Made by a program: the position numbers and the translations under genes | Source: Epichloe hybrida | Lineage: Eukaryota; Ascomycota; Sordariomycetes; Hypocreales; Clavicipitaceae | DNA length: 64,000 nucleotides | Assembly: GCA_019022495.1 (NCBI GenBank) | Contig: JAFEKR010000028.1 | Location: forward strand, 558,001-622,000 | Reading direction: 5' to 3' | Notes under the pieces: generated by a model | What the model was told of the DNA's origin: nothing | The model's database searches: none | Seen by the model: only the letters and a program-made list of their open reading frames with translations | Part shown: positions 12,501-23,196 of the stretch, piece after piece | Layout: each line of letters begins with the position of its first letter | Position numbering within the stretch: the first letter of the stretch is position 1

Positions 12501-13081
12501 AACAGCTTCTGATACCGAGCCTCCACTCTTCTAGAGTCTGATTCCGAAAATGCTGAGAACTTCTTTGGTCGAGCGACCAGCTTCGCGCCCGCATGTTCCT
12601 TGTTGGTTCCTTTGACCAGCTTCGGTTTTCTCTTTGGTACCTAGACACCCGTCAGCTATCAGACGAACTCCCGTGCAGAATCTGAATATCAACGTACATC
12701 GACCGCATGAAACCATTGTACATTGAGCGAAGGGCAGTCTTTGGGGTAGGTTCGGAAACTCTGGCCATAGAGTGGTGTGATGCTGTGATCGCCCGGGGCC
12801 GCGGATGACTTGTTCGTTGCGACGGTCGGACCAGAGCTAGAAGCAGCTGACGCTGCATCCTGCTTATTGTCTGGAGTCGGAGTTGCAGTTCGACTGGTCG
12901 ACCATGGATTGATCGAATCGACGGCGGAGCTCAGGTACGACTTCTCGGGCTTCTTGTCATCGGTTCCTGAAGGCATCTTGGCTGACGAAGCTCCAGACGA
13001 CAGCCGTGCAACAGCCTGCACGATTCTTTTTGCACCAAGACGGACAGTTGGAGATGGTCGGTGCTGGTACTTCGCGCACAA
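9511..13081 (-). CDS. DDHD-domain phospholipase A1 (PA-PLA1-like)
   Basis: Eight exons (13081-12698, 12640-12301, 12236-12157, 12093-12063, 12008-11031, 10971-10557, 10500-9727, 9652-9511) close to 1047 residues. The order is: a basic N terminus, a WWE-like region with RRGTWFFQEGSG and EEGYLKTKPW motifs (about 240-278), HGIGQ (499-503), the lipase elbow GHSLG with Ser673, then the DDHD domain with metal or catalytic residues in DAHDFYCLGSPVG (about 723-735) and a C-terminal ASHMSYW block. Homologues, including yeast Ddl1, hydrolyse an acyl chain from phospholipids such as phosphatidic acid and cardiolipin. The first 35 residues are Arg-rich and free of acids, like a mitochondrial presequence; an alternative start is Met at 12976. 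The 31-nt fourth exon is supported because it restores both frame and the conserved GYLKTKPW motif. Confidence 0.9.
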
Positions 13082-13949
13082 GAAGCACCCGGCTCCAGCT
13101 CGTAGCGCCAGCGTGATGACTTTTGTTGCCCAGGCTCGGGCGGAAGTGTGTCAGGTCAAGTGTATCGTCCGATCCGAAACGGGGGAGGGGAAGGGGAAGG
13201 GGAAGGGGAAGGGGAAGGGAGACACACACATTCAAAGGTGGTCCGAGGTCAAGCCCTTTTGACAGAGAAACTGTTCATGGTGTCGGAATTTATCGAGCAC
13301 GCCGCTATGAGACGCGAGGGACGGAGCACATGCACAATGACGGTGGGAGATACTTGGGGATTGACGTACATCGTGACCGATTGGACAACGTCATTCGTGT
13401 TGTCACCCGTTCCAGGCCTAGTGGGCTGTACATAAGTTACGGGCTTCCCTCTTGCTCTTGGTCAGTGGCTTCTGGAAGCTGTGCTGGTGGAGTCTGGTTG
13501 CCTCCCAGTGACGAATGAATGGTCTGGCCTGCACACAAGATAGGCGGGTTGGGTTTACGTGGGTTGGGTCGGGCCCCGTCGGGGAATCCCGATGATGATG
13601 CTAATAATAATTGTCAATTACCAGACGTCCGTCTACATATCAATGTTGAAATAAGGCATCTTCCTCAGCCAGATTTACTGTTCCTATCGCCACCACAAAC
13701 ATCAATACCCATACGCCAGCCATGCATTCCGTAGCCTTCCCAGACGGTGTGGTTATCTGCATCATGAACATCACGATTTTAATTTCCACATTCATCAATT
13801 CATCCCTTCCCCGCAGTTTCAAGACACAAGATTCTCGGACTAGATCAAGCGAGCGTGTCATCTATAAAAACTTGCAAAACTCGATGCCGTCGAGAATTAT
13901 GTTCGCTGGCTCCGTCGAGCAATGTACTCACAAAAGAAGATTCATCGTC
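13082..13949. other. Promoter region of the DDHD gene, 3' flank of the RING-like gene
   Basis: About 870 bp. It contains the G-rich GGGGAA tandem tract at 13181-13219, about 100 bp upstream of the DDHD start. No protein-coding gene is supported: the long + frame across the tract is only a Gly-Glu translation of the repeat. Confidence 0.6.
13181..13219 (+). repeat. GGGGAA tandem tract, G-quadruplex candidate
   Basis: Six runs of four or more G separated by one or two A. This satisfies the usual G-quadruplex rule on the + strand. It sits in the likely promoter of the minus-strand phospholipase gene. Confidence 0.85.
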
Positions 13950-14786
13950 TCAGGGTGTCAACGCACCGGCGTCAAGCAAGGCTGAAAGCACCCCGGGATT
14001 CTGCTTGGCAACTGTCTCAGCAGTTCGCCCTTGGTAGTCCCTCAAAACTCGAATATCATCCCCTGGCTGGACATCCAGACGGCCTAGCCCAACACCTTCA
14101 GCCGTCTGACGAACCAGACCTGGGAATGACTCGGTAGGCATGGTAGACGACAGCCACAACAAGGTCCAGACAATTTCCTCCTGATGGTTTTCGACAGACA
14201 AATGAAGCCCGCTCTTCATCTCTGCCAAGGGATCTTGATAGCGAATGAGGCCGCCAACATCCTGACCTTCGTCGCTGATGTCACGCAGCAAATCAATGAT
14301 GCCGGCAATGTCACCTTCAGAGCACATGACGTGGAAAGCTCTAGCCGGCCGAGCTTCAGGGTGGTTTTGGACGTAGGCCTCCTCGGTTAGAGAATCCATG
14401 ATATTCAAGTCCCTTTGTGCGCCACCCTCGTTGCTGTACTGGGCAAAAATGGAAGCCTGGCCAGAACTCTCGCGGTATTGGTTGGTAGAAGATGCCCCGG
14501 CCTCGTTTGTAGGCAAGTAGCTCTCACAGCTTGGACATTTCAGAGACAACGCAACTGACGAGGCTTCTTCCATCAGACATTCCCTGATCGTCAGAGTTAG
14601 TGCTACTTCACATTTCTTCAAACCAAAGCAGATTCAGAGGCTGTGCCCTTACCAGTGAAAATGGCAACCGCAACGGAGCTCCAAATCATCAGGGACTGTC
14701 TCTGGAACCTCGGTGCTTTCATCATCAGCACCGTCTTCTAATAAACGAATGACGAGAGGCTCCTCGCACGTCTTGCAGAGAGACAT
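13950..14786 (-). CDS. RING-like zinc-finger / ankyrin-like protein
   Basis: Two exons (14786-14653, 14583-13950) encode 255 residues. The N terminus has a RING-like ligand set: C4-x2-C7, then C39-x-C41-H42-x-H44-x2-C47, then C61-x2-C64. The intron falls at Trp45, inside the HWxC motif, so the join is well supported. The second half has helix pairs reminiscent of ankyrin repeats (ARAFHVMCSEGDIAGIIDLL; SGLHLSVENHQEEIVWTLLWL; YQGRTAETVAK). I do not recognise a named family. Ubiquitin-ligase activity would be a guess from the RING-like pattern. It is transcribed away from the fimbrin gene across a 692-bp shared promoter. Confidence 0.75.
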
Positions 14787-15478
14787 GACGGGGGTAGTTC
14801 GGGCTGACAAGGGTTGAAATTAGATGCGCGAACGCGTCACTCTCCAAGACTGGATTCGAGGCGGAGTACGAAACAAATGCAAGTAAGTGTGGCTCTGCTT
14901 GTTGTAATATTTTCGCCCATTTTCGGCCCCAGGCCCTTGCAACATCTGGATGGGGTTTAGTAGGGTTTGCACGGTTTGTACGTGGGTTTCACCCACCGTC
15001 CGCCGCTGGCTACTCCGTGACATGACATGGTTGGAATTCGACATCGATTTCTTGACCTCCCGCACATGCTCAAGAATTAAATGATCAGCAGGCTGGAAAC
15101 CGTTGACTAGTATGTCGTCTTTGTTGAAATCGTTGGGTAGAACCTGGAGCCTGATCTCTTCAATCAAAAAATAAGGCGAGGCAGGTTCAGTGCAGCCGAG
15201 TGGACCTGCTAGAGGTGGGGTCTGGTGCGTTTACTGTGCGCATCTGTGCCACGGCCCACAAACACGACAGGCTTCGTCATCGCCACCACACCACGGGTCG
15301 GCCTCGTCATTGTCACCTTTCCCCGAAAGACGACTCCAGCAGGTCCAATGCTCGGCGCACCTAGATCCCTCTCAAGATTTGCTGTTTTCCGTCTTGACCC
15401 TTCATCAATCGCTCTTCACCCTCAGCACCGCGGCGCGCAGTCAGTGGGTTGACGGTCGCAACCCCCCTCGACCCCACC
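14787..15478. promoter_or_regulatory. Shared divergent promoter, RING-like gene and fimbrin
   Basis: 692 bp between two divergent starts. A 115-codon minus frame (14820-15167) has no recognisable domain and is not called. The fimbrin-proximal part is C/T-rich, as usual for a fungal 5' leader. No specific element is identified. Confidence 0.5.
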
Positions 15479-17712
15479 ATGAATGTCCTCAAATTGCAAA
15501 AGTGCGTTGTTTGCCAACTTTCTGTCTGCCCAGGCAGTTCGCATGCACATGGCTAACAGCTATGCTTCTGTACCTGCAGGAAGTTCCCTCAGTTTCCGCA
15601 GAATGAGATATTCTCACTGTCCGACGCCTTCCAGCGACTCGACGTCGACGACAAGGGTTACCTAGATGAAGCTACTGCCATCAAAGCCACCCAACAGAGT
15701 GAAAATAAGCCTTACGATGTCGTGCGACAGGCTCTCAAGGAGGTTGAGCTTGACTCGTCGCGGCGAGTTGAGCTCGAGGATTACGTGGGAGTTCGTGTCC
15801 AAATCCGGGTCCCCGGTTCCATGTTGAATACCACAACTGACACTATCCCTATCCTATTATAGCTAATATCCAAATTGCGCGATTCCTCACCGGCCCAGAA
15901 AAGGCTTTCCACGGGTCCAAAATCAGCCAGCCCCGGTGGTTTTGTAGCTCAACGTACCGGTGGACATGCTTCCAAGGGAAGTATCAGCGGCAAAATTCAA
16001 GTCCAAGGTTCCAGCGCGAATATCACCCATACCATCAACGAAGATGAACGAACCGAGTTCACCCGCCATATCAATGCCGTCCTAGAAGGCGATGCCGATA
16101 TTGGCAACCGCTTGCCTTTCCCCACCGATACTTTTGAAATGTTTGACGAGTGCAAGGACGGTTTGGTCTTGGCCAAGCTCATCAACGACAGTGTACCTGA
16201 CACCATCGACGAGCGAGTCCTGAACGTTGCTGGAAGAAAGACCAGGACACTGAACGCTTTCCACATGACTGAGAATAACAACATTGTTATTGAATCTGCC
16301 AAGGGTATCGGCTGCTCTGTTGTCAACATTGGCGCTGGTGATATTATCGAAGTTCGCGAGCATCTCATCCTAGGTCTCATCTGGCAGGTCATCCGACGCG
16401 GTCTTTTGGGCAAGATTGACATCAAGCTTCATCCTGAGCTTTATCGTCTTCTAGAGGAGGACGAGACACTAGAGCAATTCCTCCGCCTGCCCCCGGAGCA
16501 GATTCTCCTTCGATGGTTCAACTATCATCTCAAGGCGGCCAACTGGCCCAGAAGGTTTGGAGCAAGTAGCTCTCTTCACATGGTCAAACCTTTACTAACA
16601 GAATCAAACAGAGTCTCCAACTTCTCAAGCGACGTCAAGGATGGTGAGAACTATGCCGTTCTCATGGCTCAGATTGGCCCTGAATACGGCTGCACACGCA
16701 AGCCCCTGCAGACTCACGACCTCCTGCAACGAGCGGAGGAAGTCCTTCAGGAAGCCGACAAACTTGGCTGCCGCAAATTCCTGACCCCGAAATCCCTCGT
16801 CGCCGGTAACCCCAAACTCAACCTCGCCTTTGTTGCCAACCTCTTCAACAACCACCCTGCTCTCGACCCCATTACCGAAGAAGAGAAGCTTGAAGTTGAG
16901 GACTTCGACGCTGAAGGTGAACGCGAGGCTCGTGTCTTTACGCTGTGGCTCAACAGTTTGGATGTGCAGCCCGCCGTAGTATCCTTCTTTGACGACCTGC
17001 GCGATGGCTCAGTTCTCCTCCAAGCATACGACAAGGTCATCAAGGGCTCTGTCAACTGGCGTCATGTCAACAAGGGCCCCGCCCACGGAGGCGAGATGCT
17101 CAAGTTCAAGGCTGTCGAGAACACAAACTATGCCATCGAGCTGGGCAAACAGAACGGCTTCTCACTCGTCGGTATCCAGGGCGCCGACATCACTGACGGT
17201 CAGAGGACATTGACTCTCGGTCTAGTATGGCAGCTCATGCGCAAGGACATCACCGTGACGCTGTCGTCACTTGCTCAAAAAATGGGCAAGCGCGAAATCA
17301 CCGACAGCGAAATGGTTCGCTGGGCGAACGACATGTCTCGCAAGGGCGGCCGCAACTCGTCAATTCGCTCATTCAAGGACCCATCCATTGGATCAGGCAT
17401 TTTCTTGCTGGATGTGCTGAACGGCATGAAGAGTAGCTACGTGGACTATGACCTCGTCACTGCAGGCCAGACCGATGAGGATGCGTACATGAATGCCAAG
17501 CTCAGTATCAGTATTGCGCGCAAGCTCGGTGCGACGATCTGGCTTGTTCCCGAAGATATTTGCCAAGTTCGCAGCCGTTTGGTGACGACTTTTATTGGTA
17601 GGCAGACCTTTTTTCCCCCATTGCCACAAGGACACTCCCTACTAGAGTACAGCGACTAATGCATGCTTTCTAATGAATAGGTTCGTTGATGGCGACGCAT
17701 GAGAAGATGTAA
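15479..17712 (+). CDS. sac6: Fimbrin, actin-bundling protein (Sac6/plastin)
   Basis: Five exons (15479-15501, 15580-15790, 15863-16554, 16612-17597, 17681-17712) give 647 residues, against 642 for yeast Sac6. An N-terminal EF-hand-like unit (DVDDKGYLDEAT loop, with Thr instead of Glu at position 12, so calcium binding is doubtful) is followed by four calponin-homology domains forming two actin-binding modules. Typical CH helices are HLILGLIWQVIR and LTLGLVWQLMRK. The protein cross-links actin filaments in cortical patches and is needed for endocytosis and polarity. The start lies in a 23-nt first exon (MNVLKLQ), the conserved fungal beginning. The third intron (16555-16611) is 57 nt with no in-frame stop, so its retention would insert 19 residues between CH domains. 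Confidence 0.95.
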
Positions 17713-18018
17713 GGTAAGAAAAGTGCCTGCCTGTTGGGGGAAGTGGCAGTTCATGGATAAGCAGCAGATGGCGCATTTTGCGAATGATGTTTTAAGAAAA
17801 AAAAAAGAAAAGCGTGGTGGAAACAACTGAACGAATCAAAGTCCACTTCAAAACATGCAATCCATTTTTATGGGTTTCTTAACAGTTTCGAATTCCTAAT
17901 GCTTGTTGTGAACGCCTTGCAACGATGCCAAACGCCAAAAAATGCTACCCAACCAGAAATGAGATGCATGGGTTCCGACACTAAAACACAGGGTCTCCTC
18001 TTCAATTCTCACAAGTGA
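17713..18018. other. Convergent 3' region
   Basis: About 300 bp between the fimbrin and sterol acyltransferase stop codons. It contains an A-rich stretch near 17795-17810. No gene. Confidence 0.6.
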
Positions 18019-20616
18019 CTAGAGGATGAGGTATAAGCTACACAATAGGCTTGGTCCCGTAAAAATTCCAAGCCAGAAAATCAAATTCCCTAGTGTTTTG
18101 CGACCTTTAAGCCATTTCGTGCGACTCAGTCGGACGAGCTGCCAGTCATGAACAGTCAGCACACTATAATGGTATCCAAACAAGACCAGAAAAGTATGAA
18201 GGGGTGGGTGAGGCATGAACGGAAGATGAAATAGAACGGTATAAAACAGTGTAGGACAGGGTTGCACACACCGGTAGTTGGCACATTTGCAAAATGAGCA
18301 AGTACCCTCGGAGTTTTTTGAACAAGCACCACATAACAAGTTCGTGAACGCAGGCTGATAGAAAAAAGGTGATGAGCGTAGCGGTATGCTTGTTCACCTT
18401 CATAGAGGAGATGGAAGAATGATACACGTGGCGGAGGAGGAAGACGTGGACGGGGCGGTTCCAGTCGCGGGCGAACTGATCCCAGGACACTAATATGACG
18501 ACGGGTCTTGTAAGTATACTCTGCAGGCCAGGAACAAGACAGTATCCCGGAATCGGGGCAGCAAGGGCGATAGAGGACCGGTACGTACCGCTGTTCCACC
18601 AGGCGTCGTAGAAGCTGCGATCAGCAAAGTGGGTGAGCTCTGCGAGAACATTGAGAATGGTTTCCCAGATGAGATACCAGACGAGCTTTAGGGAGGTTAG
18701 CTTCAACTTCATGCATTCATGTGAGGATGCCCCTGGGGGGTTGGGGTGCGACGCATACCAGGTACTCCATCATGAAGGGGAAAATGAGATCAAGTAATAG
18801 GAGTGGAAATTCCTGAAATCGAGCACTCAGTGATTGACCGTCTTCTTTCATCTGCACGGTTTTCATGACGACCGGGTCTGTGAGCGCCACGTTAGATCTC
18901 ACGTCGAAGCTACATAAATCCCGGAGAATCTGCACCAGAAGTGGAGGGGATGCTTGCTCACATATAGAGTACTGCGCCACCTGGTTCATCACAAATAATA
19001 CTCCCACCATGGCAACCAACTTCTCGGCAACATAGGGCCAGCTAATGGATTCTGTTCGAGGATACTCCAGTTCGTAGACCAGAGTGGGCAGGGGAATCCA
19101 TCGATAATGTCCCCAGAAGGTCAGGTTGTTGGGGTACGCTTTCTTGGCATCACTAGCTGTGCCGCGCAGTTCATCTGCCAGTGCGTCAACCTCCCACTTG
19201 ATGATCCTCTCGAATACACGAATCTGTTCATCGTTGAGGGGCTCGCGAGACGCAATGGCCTTGGCAATTTTGTCAATGTCCGGCTCTGCGCTGCTGGGGA
19301 CCTGGGAGAGCGAGTGTCGGCGCTGCATGGCCGACGGTGGCACCCTCAAATGCGAGGTGCTCAGGCTGGATACCGTGGGTACGGATGAGGACGGGCTATC
19401 CGACGGCAGCACTTTATCGAGCTGCTTGAGCTTAGATAGCAGGAACAAACGTTTCTCGTAGACGGTGGAGAGGTACCCGTTGGAGAAGGCATACGAGTGT
19501 TGCTTCATGAGCATAACGATACCGTGGAGGACGAAGAAGACTGTGTGTGTCCAGGGCCAGTCTCGCACATGCGTCCAGAATATGACGCTGGCGATGAAAA
19601 CTACTTGCCAAACCTATAGGAACAAATACATCATGTCAATAACGTAAAGACACTTTTCAGGATATTAGACGAGGGTTGCGTCCACAAACATTCTGCACAA
19701 TCCATCCACTTCGGTCCCAGTCCAGGACTCGGCAACGCACCAGTCTTTGAATGACCCAGCTCACAGCTGTCAAGCCACACATGATTCCGTCGGATAGCAA
19801 TAAGACAATGACTACATCAGAAGTGTTTTAGCAGCGCCCCGATAACCGTGGAGTTCCTTGAAGAGACTGGGTCAACTCACCATCCCGATGAAACATGATC
19901 TTCATAATTTCATTCGATCCAAACGGTGTCCCGTACATCATCCAGTTATTCACTGAGATTTTCAGCATGAACAGGGCAACAGCCAGCCAGAACAGCGTAT
20001 AGAAGCCATGGAACGGACTGTTTGCCGCTGCTAGGTTGTGCGGATCAAAGGCGGAAAATTGTTGCGTGAACAGGTAGTCGCGGAACTTGCGTCTTTGTTT
20101 CACTGCTTTCTCGGGGTTTTTAGCAGATTCTGAACTTTTCTCAAGAAGTTCCTGGAGGGCTTTGTTTTCAGCGTATACACGGATTCCGGAGCCATCGCGT
20201 ACGAGAGAACTATCAAGCTGCGATAGCATCTCATGGTTAACCTTGAATAACTTTCTGTTTCTCAGAGACTGCTCTTGTTTCTGTCCATGTTCTTGCTGTT
20301 GCTGGCTTTGATCGTTGTTTCTCTCGGATTTACCCTGATTCTTACTTTGACCCTCGTGCGTGTAATTTGGGCGGATATTTTCATCGTAGTCTTCCTCGCT
20401 GGGTGTGTCGGATCCAGGGCCAGTGGGTTCCAGGGAGATTCCTGCCTCTCGAAGGGCTTCTCCAAGAGATCTGGGCTGTCCGCGGGGGCGATGGTCCGGA
20501 GCGCTGCCTGCATCATGGTTCGATGTCATGGGGCCGCTGGACGACGGTGCGTGTATGGGCCGCCCTTGCTCCTGGTGTGTTTCGCTGGCAGCTGTAGTAG
20601 TAAGAGTGCCGTTCAT
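18019..20616 (-). CDS. Sterol O-acyltransferase (ARE/ACAT, MBOAT)
   Basis: Six exons (20616-19881, 19811-19690, 19613-18759, 18685-18589, 18489-18272, 18138-18019) encode 715 residues. A hydrophilic Gln/Ser-rich N terminus of about 200 residues precedes a multi-pass membrane domain. The family signature FYDAWWN is at residues 596-602 and the likely catalytic His is in CVHELVM (about His652). The enzyme esterifies sterols such as ergosterol with fatty acyl-CoA in the ER, making steryl esters for lipid droplets. ARE1 and ARE2 orthology cannot be separated. The start is the first true ATG of the frame; upstream in-frame codons up to 20682 use TTG. The fourth and fifth introns (99 and 133 nt) read partly open but interrupt conserved motifs, so they are spliced out. 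Confidence 0.93.
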
Positions 20617-21814
20617 CGTGATGGGCAGAGGCCCCGAAATAGGCTCTGTCTGTTTTGTCTGCAGACAAGATAGACGGGTCAAGAGCTGTGAGTGATTTAT
20701 CTGTCGCCTGCTGCACCCCAGGTCGGTCTACTGCACCAAATGGCCAAAGGGGAGGTTATCCCAAACCACAAAGAGATGGTGTGCACTGTGTAGCCTATGG
20801 TATGACTGAGTAAGCACAAGAAAGTCAGATCTGCTTGGGAGCTGTAAAGATGAAAAGAACGGCGAGTCACAGAGTGTACTGTATCATAGCTGTACAGTAA
20901 GTAGCTCTTGGCCTGGGGTCCTGGCGACTGAGGCACAGGCCGATATTTTATACCTTCCACTAGTCCCTGGTCCGCAACGGCTGGATTGCTTGGGATAGAA
21001 CTCTGGCCTCGTCGCGCCATGTGTGATGTCAAGTCGGACGGAGATGCGGATTTTCGAAAAGCGCGTTGTCCGAGCGGGAGCCTCCGCCATCCGAAGATGC
21101 CGTGATTTTGAATAAAGCCGACTTGCCGTGCTCCGTCTTGCGTTTGCTTCATCAGTGGTCGGGGATTTCCAACACCATCTTTTGTTCACCTGATCCGCCA
21201 CCTTTAGTCATGTCTTGAGTAAGTTTTCCGTCGTCCGTCGTGCCCGTGGATCATTCCCGAATGAAGCCCTCGGCCACGCAGGCTGTCTAAAAACGCAACG
21301 TGATGCATCATCATATCATCATATGACGGGTTTCTATCTCAATCTCCGTCCGACTCTGCGCGACGGGAGCTGTCGTTGATGAGTCCTGACTCTTTGACAC
21401 TCCCCAACGTTGGTGCCAGCGATGGCATCAGCAGCTGCGACACACAAAAAAACGGGACCCCTTCTAATAATCCGTAGCCTTCCCTTCCGTACTCCGTACC
21501 TTCAACCGGTTCGGCTACCACAGCCTACCAGTCAGGCGACACGGCTCCGCTTTTTGCTTGTTACGTCAGCAAGAAAACTTTACGATCCGTGACGGCCAAG
21601 TTCTCTGGACAGATGCTTCACAACTCCATCGACGACAGGTGAATATTTCAAACAGCCAGCCAGCCCTATCAGCAGCTGCATCATCGCCAATTCTTCTTCT
21701 CCTTGCCCTCTCCTTCATCGTATTCTGCAGATCCGCCTTTCTCGCGCTGTCTTTTTGCTGTCAGACATACGTGTCCACGGCTCCGTCCAGCTTCAACCAA
21801 CATCACTAGCCATC
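20617..21814. promoter_or_regulatory. Divergent promoter, sterol acyltransferase and SR protein
   Basis: About 1.2 kb between two divergent starts. It has an ATCATCATATCATCATAT low-complexity patch at 21307-21325 and an exact TACTCCGTA word at 21490-21498. The 200 bases before the SR start are C/T-rich. No extra gene is supported. Confidence 0.5.
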
Positions 21815-23196
21815 ATGTCTCGCGGCGGCACTACGCTTTACGTTACCGGCTTCAGCCACGGCACCCGCGCTCGCGATCTCGCATACGAGTTCGAACGGTA
21901 TGTCAACCACGTTTAACGCTTTTCGCCTTCGTTACCGTTTTCCGCATCTCGCCTCCTCCGTCCGTCGCGCTCCCCCCGTCACGTCTCGCCGACGAGAGAC
22001 TAGATCATCCCGACATCCTGTCCCTTAGCCTAGGCTCGGTGTCTCTAGATCAGCCCCCGTCGTCGTCGTCGTGCCTCCGCCCTCGTCGCCATCGCCCATC
22101 CGCCCCTCTCAAACTTGATGATTATTCCTCCCCAAACCTCTTTCCTGCCTCCTGCCACGTGGATCGTCGATTTGATAGCTCGCCTCGGGAAGCGCTCTTT
22201 ATTCTGGCCGATTCTTACCTTGCGCCTCCGAGCGCCTGCAAGTGTAATGTTGTTATAATATCAGGTCTCGAGGACCAAGTTCAATGATGTTATTTCTGGC
22301 TGCCCGAGCTGTCCTTGAGTATGTTGTTTTGTGCACTAAAGTACTGACATTACTATGTTTTAGTTATGGACGCCTCGTCCGTTGCGACATCCCTGCGCCG
22401 CGGTCCTCCTCTAGCCGACTGTAAGTGTGAATGCCCGGTGAGATGACGTTGAAGAATCAGGTTGCTAACTTTGGAACACCAGCTTCGCTTTCGTCGAGTA
22501 CGAGGATAAAAGAGATGCTGATGATGCGTATTATGAAATGCACAACAAGCGCCTCGGCCGTGATGACATCTTGAAGATTGAGGTTTGTCACAATCAGCGA
22601 TCTTCGTCAAACTCATGGCGAACCTTCACTAATCCATATATCAGTGGGCAAGAACTCCTCCTTCTGCTTCTTGGCGCTTCGAGTCCGGTCGGGATCGTGA
22701 TCGCCGCGGTGGTGGCAGCGAGGGTGGTCGCGATGGCGGTCGTGAGGGTGGTCGCGATGGCGGCCGTGATGGCGGTCGTGAGGGTGGTCGCCGCTCTCCT
22801 CGGCGTGGTAGTTCACCGTCTCCTCGACGAAGCACTCGTGACTACTCTCCTCGAAAAGATGACCGCCGGGACCGTGACCGTGACTACGATCGCGACAGCC
22901 GTAGGGATCGCGATCGCTCTCGCAGCCCCGACACACGGTAGGCTCCAGCTTCGTTCCACGCGATTTTTGAAAACAATGACTGACACAACAACAAAGGGAT
23001 CGTGATCGTGATGTCAAGGATGAGCGCGACGATCGTGATCGCCGTGAGAACGGTACCAACGGTGACGATCGTAAAGGTAAAGTTCTGTATCTATTGGCCG
23101 CATCCCTCAAGTATTTCAGTAACTAAATCATGTGCAGTAGTCGATGACAGCCCCCCTCCTCCCGCTCGTGACGAGGACCTCGACATCGCCGAATAA
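21815..23196 (+). CDS. SR-type pre-mRNA splicing protein, one RRM
   Basis: Six exons (21815-21897, 22364-22420, 22483-22582, 22645-22937, 22997-23076, 23138-23196) give 223 residues. An N-terminal RRM (RNP2 TLYVTGF, RNP1 LFAFVEY) is followed by a GGRDGGREGG spacer and an Arg-rich tail with RD, RE and RS dipeptides (DRSRSP, SPSPRRS). It resembles S. pombe Srp1-type SR factors, which bind exonic enhancers and assist spliceosome assembly in the nucleus. The first intron is 466 nt, far longer than the others (59-62 nt), and holds a possible 54-nt cassette exon at 22265-22318. Such long introns often serve autoregulation in SR genes. Confidence 0.9.

Noticed and set aside
14820..15167. 115-codon minus-strand frame between the RING-like gene and fimbrin
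   Set aside because: No recognisable domain or conserved-looking block. It fills a divergent promoter and overlaps C/T-rich leader sequence.
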